This document shows, one piece after another, positions 7,999-16,206 of a stretch of DNA of 64,000 nucleotides. Position numbers and translations under genes: made by a program. Where the stretch lies: assembly GCF_002902985.1 (NCBI RefSeq), contig NZ_CP026171.1, positions 277,251 through 341,250 on the forward strand, given 5' to 3'. Numbering within the stretch: the first letter of the stretch is position 1; every line of letters starts with the position of its first letter. The notes under the pieces were generated by a model that did not search any database, was not told the DNA's origin, and saw nothing but the letters and a program-made list of their open reading frames with translations. The stretch is from Leclercia sp. LSNIH1 (GTDB lineage Bacteria > Pseudomonadota > Gammaproteobacteria > Enterobacterales > Enterobacteriaceae).

Positions 7999-9075
7999 TC
8001 AAGCTGTTATCGGGATACTGTTGATCCGCCTGTTTTGATTGCGCAGTAACGTGTAAACTTCGCGGGAGATATATCGCTTTAGACAGCGTATCGCTTCCAT
8101 TTTTGTATGTCCTTCGGCTACACGCCTGGCGACATATTCCTTTGTTTTTGCGTCAGTTCGTAAGCGTCCGATGGCGATGATGTGAAGTGCACTATTTGCA
8201 GCACGATCTCCACCACGATTAAGTCGGTAACGGTTCGTTTTTCCAGAAGAAACGGGGACCGGGCTGACACCACACAGTGCCGCAAATCCTGATTCTGATC
8301 TTAACCGTTGAGGATTGTCTCCGGCAGTGATCAGCAACTGTGAAGCGCTTTCGTATCCGATAGCATTACGTTTAATCAGCTCAGGTGCCAACTCGTCGAC
8401 AATTGCCGCAATCATGACATCCAGATCAGCGATTTCGTCATGTAACTCGAGATAGCGTCGGGCAAGGGACTTTAATGAAATGCGATAAACGTTGGTTACA
8501 TTGCGGTATTCACTGGCATCAGGTCTCCAGGAACCCAGGGTCCTGATGAGCTGCATGCGCGTCATATTTCTGAGCTGTTCACGTAATTCATCCGGGGCAG
8601 AGATAATATTTGAATGGATAATCTGGAGAGCGACTCTGCGGGCTGATATTGCTGTTTTTCGGCAAGTTTTTAATACCCGCAGGGACTCAATCATGCCATC
8701 ACGCGTTTTGGGAGTAACTGTCCTGATGCCTGAGAATGCTGCATGAGCGGCACATTCAGCATCAATTGTGTCACTTTTACCCCGTTTGCGTCGCTCCATC
8801 CGGTCTGGAGCAGTCACCTCAAGAACTTCTAACCCGGCGTTCTGAAAATAACGAAGCAAACCGGAACCATAGGTACCTGTGCACTCAACACCAATTCGCT
8901 TTAATGTCCCAAACGAGGTCATCCATGCCAGCATCTGCCGGTAACCTTGTCGTGTTGTGGAGAAATACTGAGTCCCAAGGACTTTATTGTTCTGATCTAC
9001 GACAGCGGCAACGTGCAAATCTTTATGTGTATCCACGCCACCCACAACGGCAGCTTCGGTAACTTTATCAACCAT
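7999..9075 (-). CDS. IS110-family transposase (DEDD, bridge-RNA guided)
   Basis: This 358-residue protein has an N-terminal RuvC-like DEDD domain (GGVDTHKDLHVA, GVECTGTYG, KSDTIDAECAAHAA). Its C-terminal transposase_20 domain has CGVSPVPVSSGKTNRYR, whose serine region is thought to be catalytic, and RGGDRAANSALHIIA. In IS110-family elements such as IS621 the recombinase is directed by an RNA from the non-coding end. The gene is intact and lies inside a broken IS3-family transposase. Confidence 0.92.
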   Translation of the reverse strand: MVDKVTEAAVVGGVDTHKDLHVAAVVDQNNKVLGTQYFSTTRQGYRQMLAWMTSFGTLKRIGVECTGTYGSGLLRYFQNAGLEVLEVTAPDRMERRKRGKSDTIDAECAAHAAFSGIRTVTPKTRDGMIESLRVLKTCRKTAISARRVALQIIHSNIISAPDELREQLRNMTRMQLIRTLGSWRPDASEYRNVTNVYRISLKSLARRYLELHDEIADLDVMIAAIVDELAPELIKRNAIGYESASQLLITAGDNPQRLRSESGFAALCGVSPVPVSSGKTNRYRLNRGGDRAANSALHIIAIGRLRTDAKTKEYVARRVAEGHTKMEAIRCLKRYISREVYTLLRNQNRRINSIPITA

Positions 9076-9356
9076 GACAGAGCTCCTGTGAGGAAACAGA
9101 GTTGAATCTCCAGACAGATAACCCGGACAGGACAGTAACGAGACAAGCCGTCAGGCCCTTCTTGAGTCACGCGCATCGGTGAGGAGATGCCTCGCATGAA
9201 GGCGCTTCCGGCAACCGACGGGTCCAGGGCAGGACACAAAAGGTCGATCGCTGTGTGAGTCAGGATGCGGGAAGGTCTTCACTGCATCAGTAATCACACC
9301 AATCTGGTTAAACGGCAAACTAAGTGGTGGTAAAGACTGACATCGGCATTATTACT
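9076..9356 (-). ncRNA. Putative bridge-RNA region of the IS110 element
   Basis: About 281 nt of non-coding sequence lie between the 5' boundary of the element and the transposase start. In studied IS110 elements this end encodes the bridge RNA, whose two loops pair with target and donor DNA. Short complementary stretches are visible, but I did not fold it or assign loops. The call rests on family architecture. Confidence 0.45.
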
Positions 9357-9515
9357 ATCGCTGTGGAACATCACCCCGACGGGCTTACCACGGGTTTCCC
9401 ATGCCATTTCCAGTGCTTTCATGGTAAGCCTGCTGTCCGGCGAGAACGACATGGCCCAGCCCACTGGTTTTCTTGAGAACAGGTCGAGAACAACGGCGAG
9501 GTACGCCCAGCGCTT
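9357..9515 (-). pseudogene. IS3-family transposase, middle piece
   Basis: The minus strand encodes KRWAYLAVVLDLFSRKPVGW and then ALEMAWETRGKPVGVMFHSD, the first catalytic part of an IS3-family OrfB (rve domain). It is cut on the right by fusion to a DUF2778-like gene start and on the left by the IS110-family element. Its continuation is at 7706-7982. Confidence 0.8.
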
Positions 9516-9659
9516 AGGTCCATTATCCGGCACAACCCTGCAACCACCGTGATTTCTGTATATTCCGTTTCCGGAAAAGGCCATAAAGACGCCTACCCCA
9601 TTAAGTTCAAATGGAGCATAATCTGCATCATTGAGAGTTAATTTGCCTTTTAACGCCAT
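9516..9659 (-). pseudogene. DUF2778/Tlde1-like gene start fused to transposase
   Basis: The first 48 codons read MALKGKLTLNDADYAPF, then VFMAFSGNGIYRNHGGC and VPDNGP. The motif F-S-G-N-G..N.GG......GP matches the N-terminus of DUF2778 proteins, a family that includes the type VI effector Tlde1 (an L,D-transpeptidase-like fold). After PDNGP, where IPAGKYW-type sequence is normal, the frame passes straight into IS3-family transposase. The rest of the gene, including the catalytic part, is gone. Confidence 0.6.
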
Positions 9660-9945
9660 AGCGACCTACATCCATATAAATGATGTGGGTATAGTACAAA
9701 TATATGAATCAAAAGCTAAGTCTAATATATTACAAGTTGTAACCACCGGTCTCATGAACCGATATTCAGAATTTTCTTAGAAACCACAACCAGGATCTCT
9801 GATTGTGGTAATGCAGGAACGCAATCCGGCAGTTCTCATTCACTCAACGTCCCCGTTGTGCAGATGAACGCTATACATAAGCCGACGTTTATAAAGGGAA
9901 ACAATAACTCAGAAAGCGTGCAAGCGGTGCATTCATTGAGGGATT

Positions 9946-10230
9946 CTATGTGAAATAGCGAATCACTAAAGTGATGACTGCCCCTAACAGTGCCACGACC
10001 GCCAACAATTTTAAAATATGTGCTGAAATCGTATCTGTAAACATCACCATTACACCAGTGATAATAAACGCAATTGCAGCCAACCACATACTTGCTGTGG
10101 AAACTATGGGGCTCGCAACCCCGAGAATATCACCGAGACTATTGCCAAATGCAAATATAAAAGCAATCAGTGCTGGCCTAATCCACTTTTCGTTACGAGC
10201 ATAATAAGAGTCATTGATATCTGCCATCAT
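9946..10230 (-). CDS. Small three-helix membrane protein
   Basis: This 94-residue protein is dominated by three hydrophobic segments (about residues 14-36, 44-62 and 70-92). The start chosen is the first of two adjacent ATGs behind CGAGGT; a longer frame from 10257 has no such site. It lies immediately upstream, same strand, of the broken DUF2778-like gene, so it might be an immunity or holin-like partner. That is only positional inference; I do not recognise the family. Confidence 0.6.
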   Translation of the reverse strand: MMADINDSYYARNEKWIRPALIAFIFAFGNSLGDILGVASPIVSTASMWLAAIAFIITGVMVMFTDTISAHILKLLAVVALLGAVITLVIRYFT

Positions 10231-10341
10231 TTTTACCTCGAATTGAACGTAAGCCATTTGAATTTCTTAGTTCTTGTGAATGTTCGAAGGCTAACATAGC
10301 CTCATTGTGATCTTTGATACTAACAGTTTTTCTATTGTGTA

Positions 10342-10596
10342 TTATTCAGTGTGAGTAGATTCATTTTTAGTGCTAACACCATGAATGACAATTGTTTTAC
10401 CATCAGGCAGATGAACCCCTATCAAACGAAGGACAAAACCTCGCCAACCAGAATTTGCTTCCTTTATGCAGCGATACAGTTCGTTATTTTCGTTTTTCAG
10501 TTTATTCCATTCAAGAGAAAGGGTCTCGGAATCTAACTCTGAGATGTGTTTCACTTCATTGTTTATGCGTACAGTATTCATACCACTCCCAGTCAT
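10342..10596 (-). CDS. Small hypothetical protein (84 aa)
   Basis: No family is recognised. The centre (LDSETLSLEWNKLKNENNE) is likely a short coiled coil, followed by a GWRGFVLRLIGVHLPDGK segment. Start 10596 has GGAG 7 nt upstream; an alternative at 10581 is also possible, and the longer frame to 10677 looks non-coding. It belongs to the leftward cluster of unknown genes downstream of the HNH genes. Confidence 0.5.
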   Translation of the reverse strand: MTGSGMNTVRINNEVKHISELDSETLSLEWNKLKNENNELYRCIKEANSGWRGFVLRLIGVHLPDGKTIVIHGVSTKNESTHTE

Positions 10597-10725
10597 AAAT
10601 AATCTCCATAGGTTTGATAAACAGGTTGAACATTGACAAAACTTCTTGTAGCAAGCTTTATCAAATAAGAATGCCATTAGGCTAACATAGCCTCATAGTG
10701 CATGTTGCTGCTAACTGGGCGTTTT

Positions 10726-11637
10726 TCATAATTGTTGATTTTTATTATTTGGCTCTTTCTTTCTGAATGGATTGCCATGACGGTTAAAAAATTCGTTCCA
10801 GTGATGTCGCAGGTATTCAATATTGATAGGCATTTGCAAGCGGGAAAAATCAATTTGCTTGCCTTCCAGTTGTAGCAAGTCTTTATCGACGGAGAGCACA
10901 TCCGGGCTGAAACGGGCTTTCATTGAATCAGGGTCGATTGAAAAGTGCCAATTGTCAAAGAGGGTGTGGATGTCACTTCGCAGTAGAATCCCGTTTGTCA
11001 CATCCGGCTCACCACCAGCATGACGGGGTTTAATGTGCGCTGCCTCAGTTCTTTGTCTGGCTCGAACGCCGGTAAGAACACACGTACCGGCGCAGTTTTT
11101 CCGGACATCTTCGGAAAATGGTGCCTGGTCCGGGCTCGACATTGTGATTTGTTCCTGCCCCTCCTGATACGTTCGGGAAGGAAAAGTTACTTTTGTTGAT
11201 GTTACTGCGGGGATCGAGAGATAGGCAATTCCTCGCCGACTGAACTTTCCTCCATTAAAAACCTTCCGGATGGAGTAAGTCATGCCCACCAGGACAGGGT
11301 TACTCATTTCGACGATTTTGCTTTTGCAGTTTTCAACCGGATATAATTTTATGAAAGAGCCGGTGAATATGTCATAGGCTCCGTCTGGACGCTCAACACA
11401 CAGAACAACATGTTCAAAGTAGTCCCTTGAGTCAGCGATAACCCAGTTGCCGGTCATGATCCGTTTCGTTTGGCAGGGACCCGTTTTGAAGATACCAGGC
11501 TTCAGGTCTGGAGTTAAGGTTCCAGTTTTCCCGTCCGTGCGAATGGAAATAATTTCCCCTGTTAACCCCAGCTCTTCCAGTTTCTGGAAGACAGGGCGAA
11601 GCCTGACGGGTTGAGGCTTATTCACTCTGGTGTTCAT
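10726..11637 (-). CDS. HNH endonuclease-domain protein
   Basis: This ~303-residue protein carries a C-terminal HNH_2-type nuclease domain: CAGTCVLTG, then EAAHIKPRHAGG, TNGILLRSDIHTLFD and a downstream FSIDPDS. Histidines and asparagine of the motif are present. The N-terminal ~170 residues are a separate beta-rich domain I do not recognise. Such proteins are often modification-dependent nucleases or toxins. The start is uncertain: ATG 11637 has GGAA upstream, and ATG 11667 lacks a clear site. A dispersed AAAGTTACTTT palindrome lies in this gene. A second HNH gene lies 1 kb upstream. Confidence 0.75.
   Translation of the reverse strand: MNTRVNKPQPVRLRPVFQKLEELGLTGEIISIRTDGKTGTLTPDLKPGIFKTGPCQTKRIMTGNWVIADSRDYFEHVVLCVERPDGAYDIFTGSFIKLYPVENCKSKIVEMSNPVLVGMTYSIRKVFNGGKFSRRGIAYLSIPAVTSTKVTFPSRTYQEGQEQITMSSPDQAPFSEDVRKNCAGTCVLTGVRARQRTEAAHIKPRHAGGEPDVTNGILLRSDIHTLFDNWHFSIDPDSMKARFSPDVLSVDKDLLQLEGKQIDFSRLQMPINIEYLRHHWNEFFNRHGNPFRKKEPNNKNQQL
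11183..11193. repeat. Dispersed palindrome site 1 (AAAGTTACTTT)
   Basis: One of 14 exact copies in this window, here flanked by A and T to give AAAAGTTACTTTT. Inside the HNH gene, the leftmost copy. Confidence 0.8.
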
Positions 11638-11822
11638 GTTGTTTCCGGTTTGCATCCCATTGTTCATTCAGGTTGGCACTGGCGTCCACGCCTAGTCATA
11701 AAAACGAGCCCTCGTCGCTAAGAGGCCTGTTCACGGCGTCCACATCAGAATCTCTTCAAAACTCATGAAATCCGTTATAGGTCAGGCAATCAATCAGCCA
11801 GATGCGAAGCTAGCAGGTCTCA

Positions 11823-12026
11823 TTATCTCACAGGCAAAGCACCAACCATGCGGAGGGCATTCATTACTTCGTTAATACCAAACATTTCCTGTTCCGGCCA
11901 TTCTTTCCCCGCTAATGAACATGCCGTGCAAGCTGAATTAAAACTATTAACGCGTTCACGATGCAGGGCCAGTAGTGCGACGACGATCAGCTCTCTTTCT
12001 TTTCCAACCAAATCTTGAATGCCCAT
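11823..12026 (-). CDS. Small hypothetical protein (67 aa)
   Basis: A 67-residue, mostly helical protein starts at an ATG behind AGGATT. It has two cysteines close together (ACTACSLAGKEW). No family is recognised. It lies between two HNH genes and a lipoprotein gene, all leftward, and may be a small partner protein. Confidence 0.5.
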   Translation of the reverse strand: MGIQDLVGKERELIVVALLALHRERVNSFNSACTACSLAGKEWPEQEMFGINEVMNALRMVGALPVR

Positions 12027-12058
12027 AGTATGAATCCTAATTTGATTAACTTAATTGG

Positions 12059-12466
12059 CTATTTTACCCAGGGCATCACATAACTGTTATCCGGGCGCAT
12101 CACAATGGTCCGATCCTTTTTATGTTCAATCGTCCATGTTTCCTGGCGTCGGAATTGCTTTGTCGCATCAACAACGATGACCGCGACAGTCTCAGAGTGA
12201 TTCTCAATGAGGACGCAACCGCCCTCAGACGTAGTGTTGCCGTTAGCATCTGGGCATTGGCTGCTCCCGAATATAAGTGCTTCCTTGCCGTGGTCATCCA
12301 TTCGCCAGCCCGGACTCATCACGATAGTCGGCTCCCTGAAAGGTCCATTCGTGTATTTCTGATACACTCCACTTTCCGTCGCACCATTTGCCAGGTCGCA
12401 ACCTGACAGGCCCGCAGATAAAATAACAATGGTCGCTTTTAAATATCCCGTAAGGTAATTTGGCAT
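12059..12466 (-). CDS. Small lipoprotein
   Basis: This 135-residue protein has a signal peptide with lipobox LSAGLSGC, so it is probably lipid-anchored on the periplasmic side. The mature part has a few cysteines and a C-terminal TWTIEHKKDRTIVM strand pattern. The ATG at 12466 was chosen; a longer frame begins with TTG. No family recognised. Position between small cytosolic genes and nucleases would fit an immunity or entry-exclusion-like role, but nothing in the sequence proves it. Confidence 0.6.
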   Translation of the reverse strand: MPNYLTGYLKATIVILSAGLSGCDLANGATESGVYQKYTNGPFREPTIVMSPGWRMDDHGKEALIFGSSQCPDANGNTTSEGGCVLIENHSETVAVIVVDATKQFRRQETWTIEHKKDRTIVMRPDNSYVMPWVK

Positions 12467-12580
12467 TAGTGGTATCAACTCTGTCGGTTTTCAATAAAAT
12501 GGTGGCGTGCAGTCAGCACATCTCAGAATGAGGTGCCTAACCAGGAAACACTGTCATCCGGTATAGGCTGGATTTTCCAT

Positions 12581-13252
12581 CTATTCCTCGGTACCGAGGA
12601 AATCAGCCCAGCGAGCAGCCAGCCGGTCTGTATCCAGGTCATACACCAACGGGTTGAGCGTTTTGCCTTCAAACAGCTCTCCCGCCTCGATGCCCGGTTT
12701 AAAATGAACGGTGAGTGTGGACGGGTCTATACCCATCAGATCCGCGTCAAACAGCGCGTGCATTGTCGGCGTCAACAGGATGCCGTTCGAAGGGTTGTAG
12801 CGCGTCCCATGCTCGATATGAGCCGCTACCAGCACACCACCATTAACCCATCCCGTGACCGCACACCGACCCGCGAAATTCTCAACAAGGAGATTCTTGA
12901 ATTTTGTCTGCGCTGCGCCGCTCCGCTGGGTCACAAAGCGCTCGCAAGGCTCTCCCTGAATGTCCACGTCAGGTTTTCGCTTCCGTTCGCTGGTGGCGTT
13001 CTCAGAGCGTTTTAACGGGATTCGTGGATAAGCCAGATTGTAGGCAGCGCCTGTGGTCATTTGTTCGATAACGGCCGGTGCATATCCATCCGCTTCGAGC
13101 TTACGGTAGGCGGCACGGTAGTCCTGCTGGGTTTTCACCGGAAAAATGTCGCCGCCGGTACCGTTACCGGGCGCGGAGATCTGTCGCACATACCGGAATA
13201 TCTCCGAGCCAATCATCCACCAGCTGTTGTAGTTGAGCATGCAGCTCAGCAA
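12581..13252 (-). CDS. HNH endonuclease-domain protein (second)
   Basis: Up to 223 residues, with a C-terminal HNH_2-type domain: GRCAVTGWVNGGVLVAAH, then NPSNGILLTPTMHALFD and MGIDPSTL. It shares this domain with the 10.7-11.6 kb gene but not the N-terminus. The start is a problem: the frame opens at 13252 with random-looking sequence, while the well-placed ATG and ribosome binding site lie at 13280 in another frame (separate entry). Either the genes overlap or a frameshift near 13170-13200 has split one gene. Confidence 0.7.
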   Translation of the reverse strand: MLSCMLNYNSWWMIGSEIFRYVRQISAPGNGTGGDIFPVKTQQDYRAAYRKLEADGYAPAVIEQMTTGAAYNLAYPRIPLKRSENATSERKRKPDVDIQGEPCERFVTQRSGAAQTKFKNLLVENFAGRCAVTGWVNGGVLVAAHIEHGTRYNPSNGILLTPTMHALFDADLMGIDPSTLTVHFKPGIEAGELFEGKTLNPLVYDLDTDRLAARWADFLGTEE

Positions 13253-13280
13253 CCGTCATAACTTCAATTTGAGTTGTCAT
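13164..13280 (-). CDS. Short ORF or frameshifted 5' end of the HNH gene
   Basis: An ATG at 13280 follows AGGG at good spacing and encodes 38 residues with a plausible helix (TVAELHAQLQQLVDDWLGDI) before TAA. The HNH frame runs in a different register over the same bases, and there its first 25 residues look unnatural. The simplest reading is that this is the true N-terminus of the HNH protein, disconnected by an indel. A separate small coupled gene is the alternative. Confidence 0.45.
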   Translation of the reverse strand: MTTQIEVMTVAELHAQLQQLVDDWLGDIPVCATDLRAR

Positions 13281-13289
13281 CAGATTTCC

Positions 13290-13469
13290 CTACTGAGTGA
13301 TATTTAAGCAGGCAAGAACCATCCCACTGCCGAGCAAAACACAGGCCAGAAAGGTCGTACAAAGTTCCCACGCATCTCTGAGTCCTGAGCTGATGGCATT
13401 TATTTCATGATCGTCTGCCTGCTCAATGAGCCAGTCGACGTATTCATCGTGCTTTTTGTTAGAATCCAT
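13290..13469 (-). CDS. Small membrane protein (59 aa)
   Basis: A 59-residue frame, MDSNKKHDEYVDWLIEQ at the start, has one membrane helix (TTFLACVLLGSGMVLACL) at the C-terminus. It ends 9 bp before the ATG at 13280 and starts 16 bp after the next gene upstream, so it is part of the same leftward operon. Function unknown. Confidence 0.5.
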   Translation of the reverse strand: MDSNKKHDEYVDWLIEQADDHEINAISSGLRDAWELCTTFLACVLLGSGMVLACLNITQ

Positions 13470-13484
13470 ATTGGTTAGTGCTTA

Positions 13485-14690
13485 TCATTTCCGGCCGTTC
13501 TGTGTGGCCGTCAGGAGGGTACTACTTACTTTTCTCATCTGACGGAAGGTATCGGAAAGTGTGCTGATCGGATGGCCTTCATTTCCTGCGGCCGCAGAAT
13601 CACCGGCAACAAATTTCATGGCCACGGATACCTGATACGCCAGCCCAGAAAGAGCGGTATCGAACTGCTGAGCCTCTGAGCCAAAACGATAGGCATCCTC
13701 AACCGAGGCTCCTGTCAGCCATGCGTGTGCGATGAGTCTTCCTGTTTTTTCCGGGTTGTCGCGGGACACATTCGAACTGACGGTACTGCCAATAAGGTGA
13801 TAAAGAAATCCGTCGCACCTCTCAGGGTATTCCCACATCGATTCACAGTACTCGTCATAGGCTCTCTGGATAGCGGCCGGGGACAACATGGACAGCTCCG
13901 GGTATATAGCCTGGAATTGCTGGTGGTATTCCGGATCGAGTTCGTCAACGTCACTGGATTTGAGCTCCAGCTGCTCCAGTCCGAACTCTCCCGCCCGGGG
14001 CCACAACGAGGCGAAACACTCCGGATTTCCCATGTACGCGCATGTCGCGGCGATAGCGTGGTTCCATTCCCACTCCGCTGATTTAACCTCGTTAAACAAA
14101 GATTCGGAAACCGGCGCGAAGCCACTGACAAAATCCGTGTTCCAGAGATGCGTGTAGGCACCGGGATTTTCATACACCGGCACATCCCATTCAGGCCGTG
14201 GGGGAAGACGGTCGAGTGTAAAGGGCTGGCGAAGGATCATGGACTGCCCCCGGTAGACAAAATCCCCCTCACCCTCGACAGGATTACCGAGAAGCAATCT
14301 GGTCGCATCCGCATTACAGGCGTCACGGTCAGGATATTTCCGGGGCAAATACGCATTGAAATAAGGGTGGTAGATCGCCTGACTATGGTCGGTATTATTG
14401 ATCTCACGAGAATATGGCGCCGGGAAGACCGACCACTCCTCAATAGCCTCTGAGGCGGTCATTGTTGCCTGCGGAACGAGGTCTAAGGCTGTTGCCAGGT
14501 TATGGCCATTCTGTTTCACCAGTTGGACAAGTTTCTCGAACACGAAAACATTATCGCCATATACCTGATAGCTCACACCGGGGATACCGTCTATTGAGCG
14601 GAGCCTTTCGCGAATGACATCATCGTTCATATGATGATTGTGGAACTCATCCATACAAAAAAACCTACCAGCAGGTACTTCACGGCTCAT
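13485..14690 (-). CDS. Hypothetical protein (401 aa)
   Basis: This is a soluble 401-residue protein rich in aromatic and acidic residues, with no family I recognise. It has no signal peptide or membrane segment. The ATG at 14690 is preceded by GAGGAA at 7 nt. It is the largest gene of the leftward cluster and is followed closely by the small membrane protein and the HNH gene. That arrangement is reminiscent of toxin/immunity or defence loci, but there is no direct evidence. Confidence 0.6.
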   Translation of the reverse strand: MSREVPAGRFFCMDEFHNHHMNDDVIRERLRSIDGIPGVSYQVYGDNVFVFEKLVQLVKQNGHNLATALDLVPQATMTASEAIEEWSVFPAPYSREINNTDHSQAIYHPYFNAYLPRKYPDRDACNADATRLLLGNPVEGEGDFVYRGQSMILRQPFTLDRLPPRPEWDVPVYENPGAYTHLWNTDFVSGFAPVSESLFNEVKSAEWEWNHAIAATCAYMGNPECFASLWPRAGEFGLEQLELKSSDVDELDPEYHQQFQAIYPELSMLSPAAIQRAYDEYCESMWEYPERCDGFLYHLIGSTVSSNVSRDNPEKTGRLIAHAWLTGASVEDAYRFGSEAQQFDTALSGLAYQVSVAMKFVAGDSAAAGNEGHPISTLSDTFRQMRKVSSTLLTATQNGRK

Positions 14691-14842
14691 AACGAATTCC
14701 TCACGGATTATTGAGACTCTACTTCAGACCGGTCTAAAGAGATGAAAGCGATGTACATCATAACATCAGCCAAGTCGGTGACTAATAGGTTGCATGACCT
14801 CATCATCAGTGTGAGATGTGCCCCACAGTCGTCTTACCCGTA

Positions 14843-15073
14843 TCAACCTCCCTTGGTAGTTTGATCGGTCATATTGAAAGTCTGTTTGCGCTCTGTTGTA
14901 GGGGAAAAACAATCACGCTTTTTGCTTTCGCGCATCAAATGCACAACGCCTTTGCTGGCGTGCCCCAGATCAAACACAACGACCTGTCCAACCTCTATGC
15001 CCTGCCCAACCAGCTCCGGATCAATCATCATGACCTGGCCTAAATGCTCTGACTTTTGCTCAGTTCTAAACAT
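14843..15073 (-). CDS. Small hypothetical protein (76 aa)
   Basis: A 76-residue protein starts at an ATG behind a strong GAGAGGG site. The centre ([23 protein letters not shown]) looks like a small beta-rich fold; the tail is basic and disordered. No family recognised. It could be a leader gene of the leftward cluster or a small regulator. Confidence 0.45.
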   Translation of the reverse strand: MFRTEQKSEHLGQVMMIDPELVGQGIEVGQVVVFDLGHASKGVVHLMRESKKRDCFSPTTERKQTFNMTDQTTKGG

Positions 15074-15482
15074 AGTAACCCTCTCTTATTAAAAGCTAAC
15101 GTTTATGGTGTAACTGAACTGGCGACTGCCATGAGTCAACAGCGTCAGATACATCATGAAGTTGCATGTCCTCATCCAACTAGTGCTTGTTAACTACAAA
15201 ACATCGTGCCCGACATTAACAATGTGCAGCCATCAGTATCACGTATTTGACAATTGTGCCCTGGCAAGGCCGCCCGCGAATTTCGAGTAAACAGGAAGAA
15301 AATAAAAAGAAAACAAAGAGTTATAGCCTGATGTATACGCGCCGATCGGGAATCAGGCGAAGCCTGACCGCACGGAAGGGTCTGGCAGGGGGCATTAGGG
15401 ATGAGGACATGCAATTGTGTTATCACGTCCGCACCAGCTGTCGTGGAAATCATCCCCGGCCGGTTAACCCGGTTTCGGATGT
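15074..15482. other. Non-coding stretch with a small hairpin
   Basis: No convincing gene lies in these ~410 bases. A perfect short hairpin, TCAGGC (15353-15358) / GCCTGA (15362-15367), sits in a GC-rich patch preceded by an A-rich run at 15295-15320. It presumably holds the promoter of the 15073 gene and the 3' end of the upstream one. Confidence 0.4.
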
Positions 15483-15875
15483 TCACCAGTTTTCCGGGTA
15501 GCAAGGCCAGCTCATCCAGACATCGAGCACCTCGGTATCACTGACCGCCGCAGCGTAAATCCCGGCACCCGGGAAGAAATAGACAGGCAGGCTGGCGGCG
15601 GGTGACGTGCTGTCATCCGTCAGGGAGCCGACAACCTCATGCGGCCCCCGGAGTAAATCACCCAGGTAGTCATCCGGCCTGATGCCGTTGCGGGATGCAG
15701 CCATCTCCACAAACTCCGCCAGCGGATGGCGGGTCGGATAACCCCTGAACACTTCATACGATGGCGAAACACATTCGCCGCTGGTGGACCGCCCCCAGTA
15801 CCCGGCCAGTTGTTCCGGACCGAGTCCACAGGCATGTTGGGTGACCTGTGCTTTAAACTGTTCGAACGTATTCAT
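15483..15875 (-). CDS. Hypothetical protein (130 aa)
   Basis: This 130-residue soluble protein starts at ATG 15875; the longer frame to 15977 looks non-coding. The sequence has LGPEQLAGYWGRS, ASRNGIRPDDYLGDLLRG and a proline/aromatic C-terminus. I do not recognise the family. It is oriented with the neighbouring cluster but separated from it by 400 non-coding bases. Confidence 0.5.
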   Translation of the reverse strand: MNTFEQFKAQVTQHACGLGPEQLAGYWGRSTSGECVSPSYEVFRGYPTRHPLAEFVEMAASRNGIRPDDYLGDLLRGPHEVVGSLTDDSTSPAASLPVYFFPGAGIYAAAVSDTEVLDVWMSWPCYPENW

Positions 15876-16072
15876 TCCTGAAGTCCCTGTAGGGTATATT
15901 TGGCAAACCTCCCTGCCAGCGTCACTACCGGCAGGACACCGCATTGTCAGACGCGACCACCGGCTATGAACCGGCAAGACGTCAGTCGCCCGCCAGCCCG
16001 GGTGAGGTGGAATACAGTTTACCAGTTCCGGCCGACTGACTTTGCCGCCAGGAGACGCTAATTACACTATTA

Positions 16073-16192
16073 TTGAATCTTTGCATCTTCGATGACCAAT
16101 ATCGCCCCGACGCTGAACGCTACTGGAATGCATCTCTTGCCACGATTGAAAGGATCAAACACACCTACCGCGCAAAAATCCGGAACTCCTGA
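16073..16192 (+). pseudogene. C-terminal relic of an unknown gene
   Basis: The + strand reads about 40 protein-like residues (CIFDDQYRPDAERYWNASLA, then IERIKHTYRAKIRNS and TGA) with no start codon or ribosome binding site. Codon use resembles a real gene. It looks like the 3' tail of a gene removed by deletion. The surrounding 15876-16402 holds no intact gene. Confidence 0.3.
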
Positions 16193-16206
16193 TCCAGTCT
16201 TTCGGC

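Larger units (their letters stand above)
7983..9356 (-). mobile_element. IS110-family insertion sequence
   Basis: The boundaries come from the interrupted IS3-family gene: the host frame reads ...MFHSD up to 9357 and resumes QGSQYGS at 7982. The insert is ~1.37 kb, normal for IS110. It has one transposase gene, a very short downstream end and a ~280-nt non-coding upstream end, as in IS110 elements that carry a bridge RNA. No inverted terminal repeats or target duplication are obvious, as expected. Boundaries are good to a few bases. Confidence 0.8.

Noticed and set aside
9836..10087. 83-aa ORF antisense/other frame near the small membrane protein
   Set aside because: It overlaps 9946-10230 in another frame and has a random composition.
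15190..15504. ORFs in the 15.1-15.5 kb gap
   Set aside because: No ribosome binding sites, no domain, and overlapping frames on both strands of similar length.
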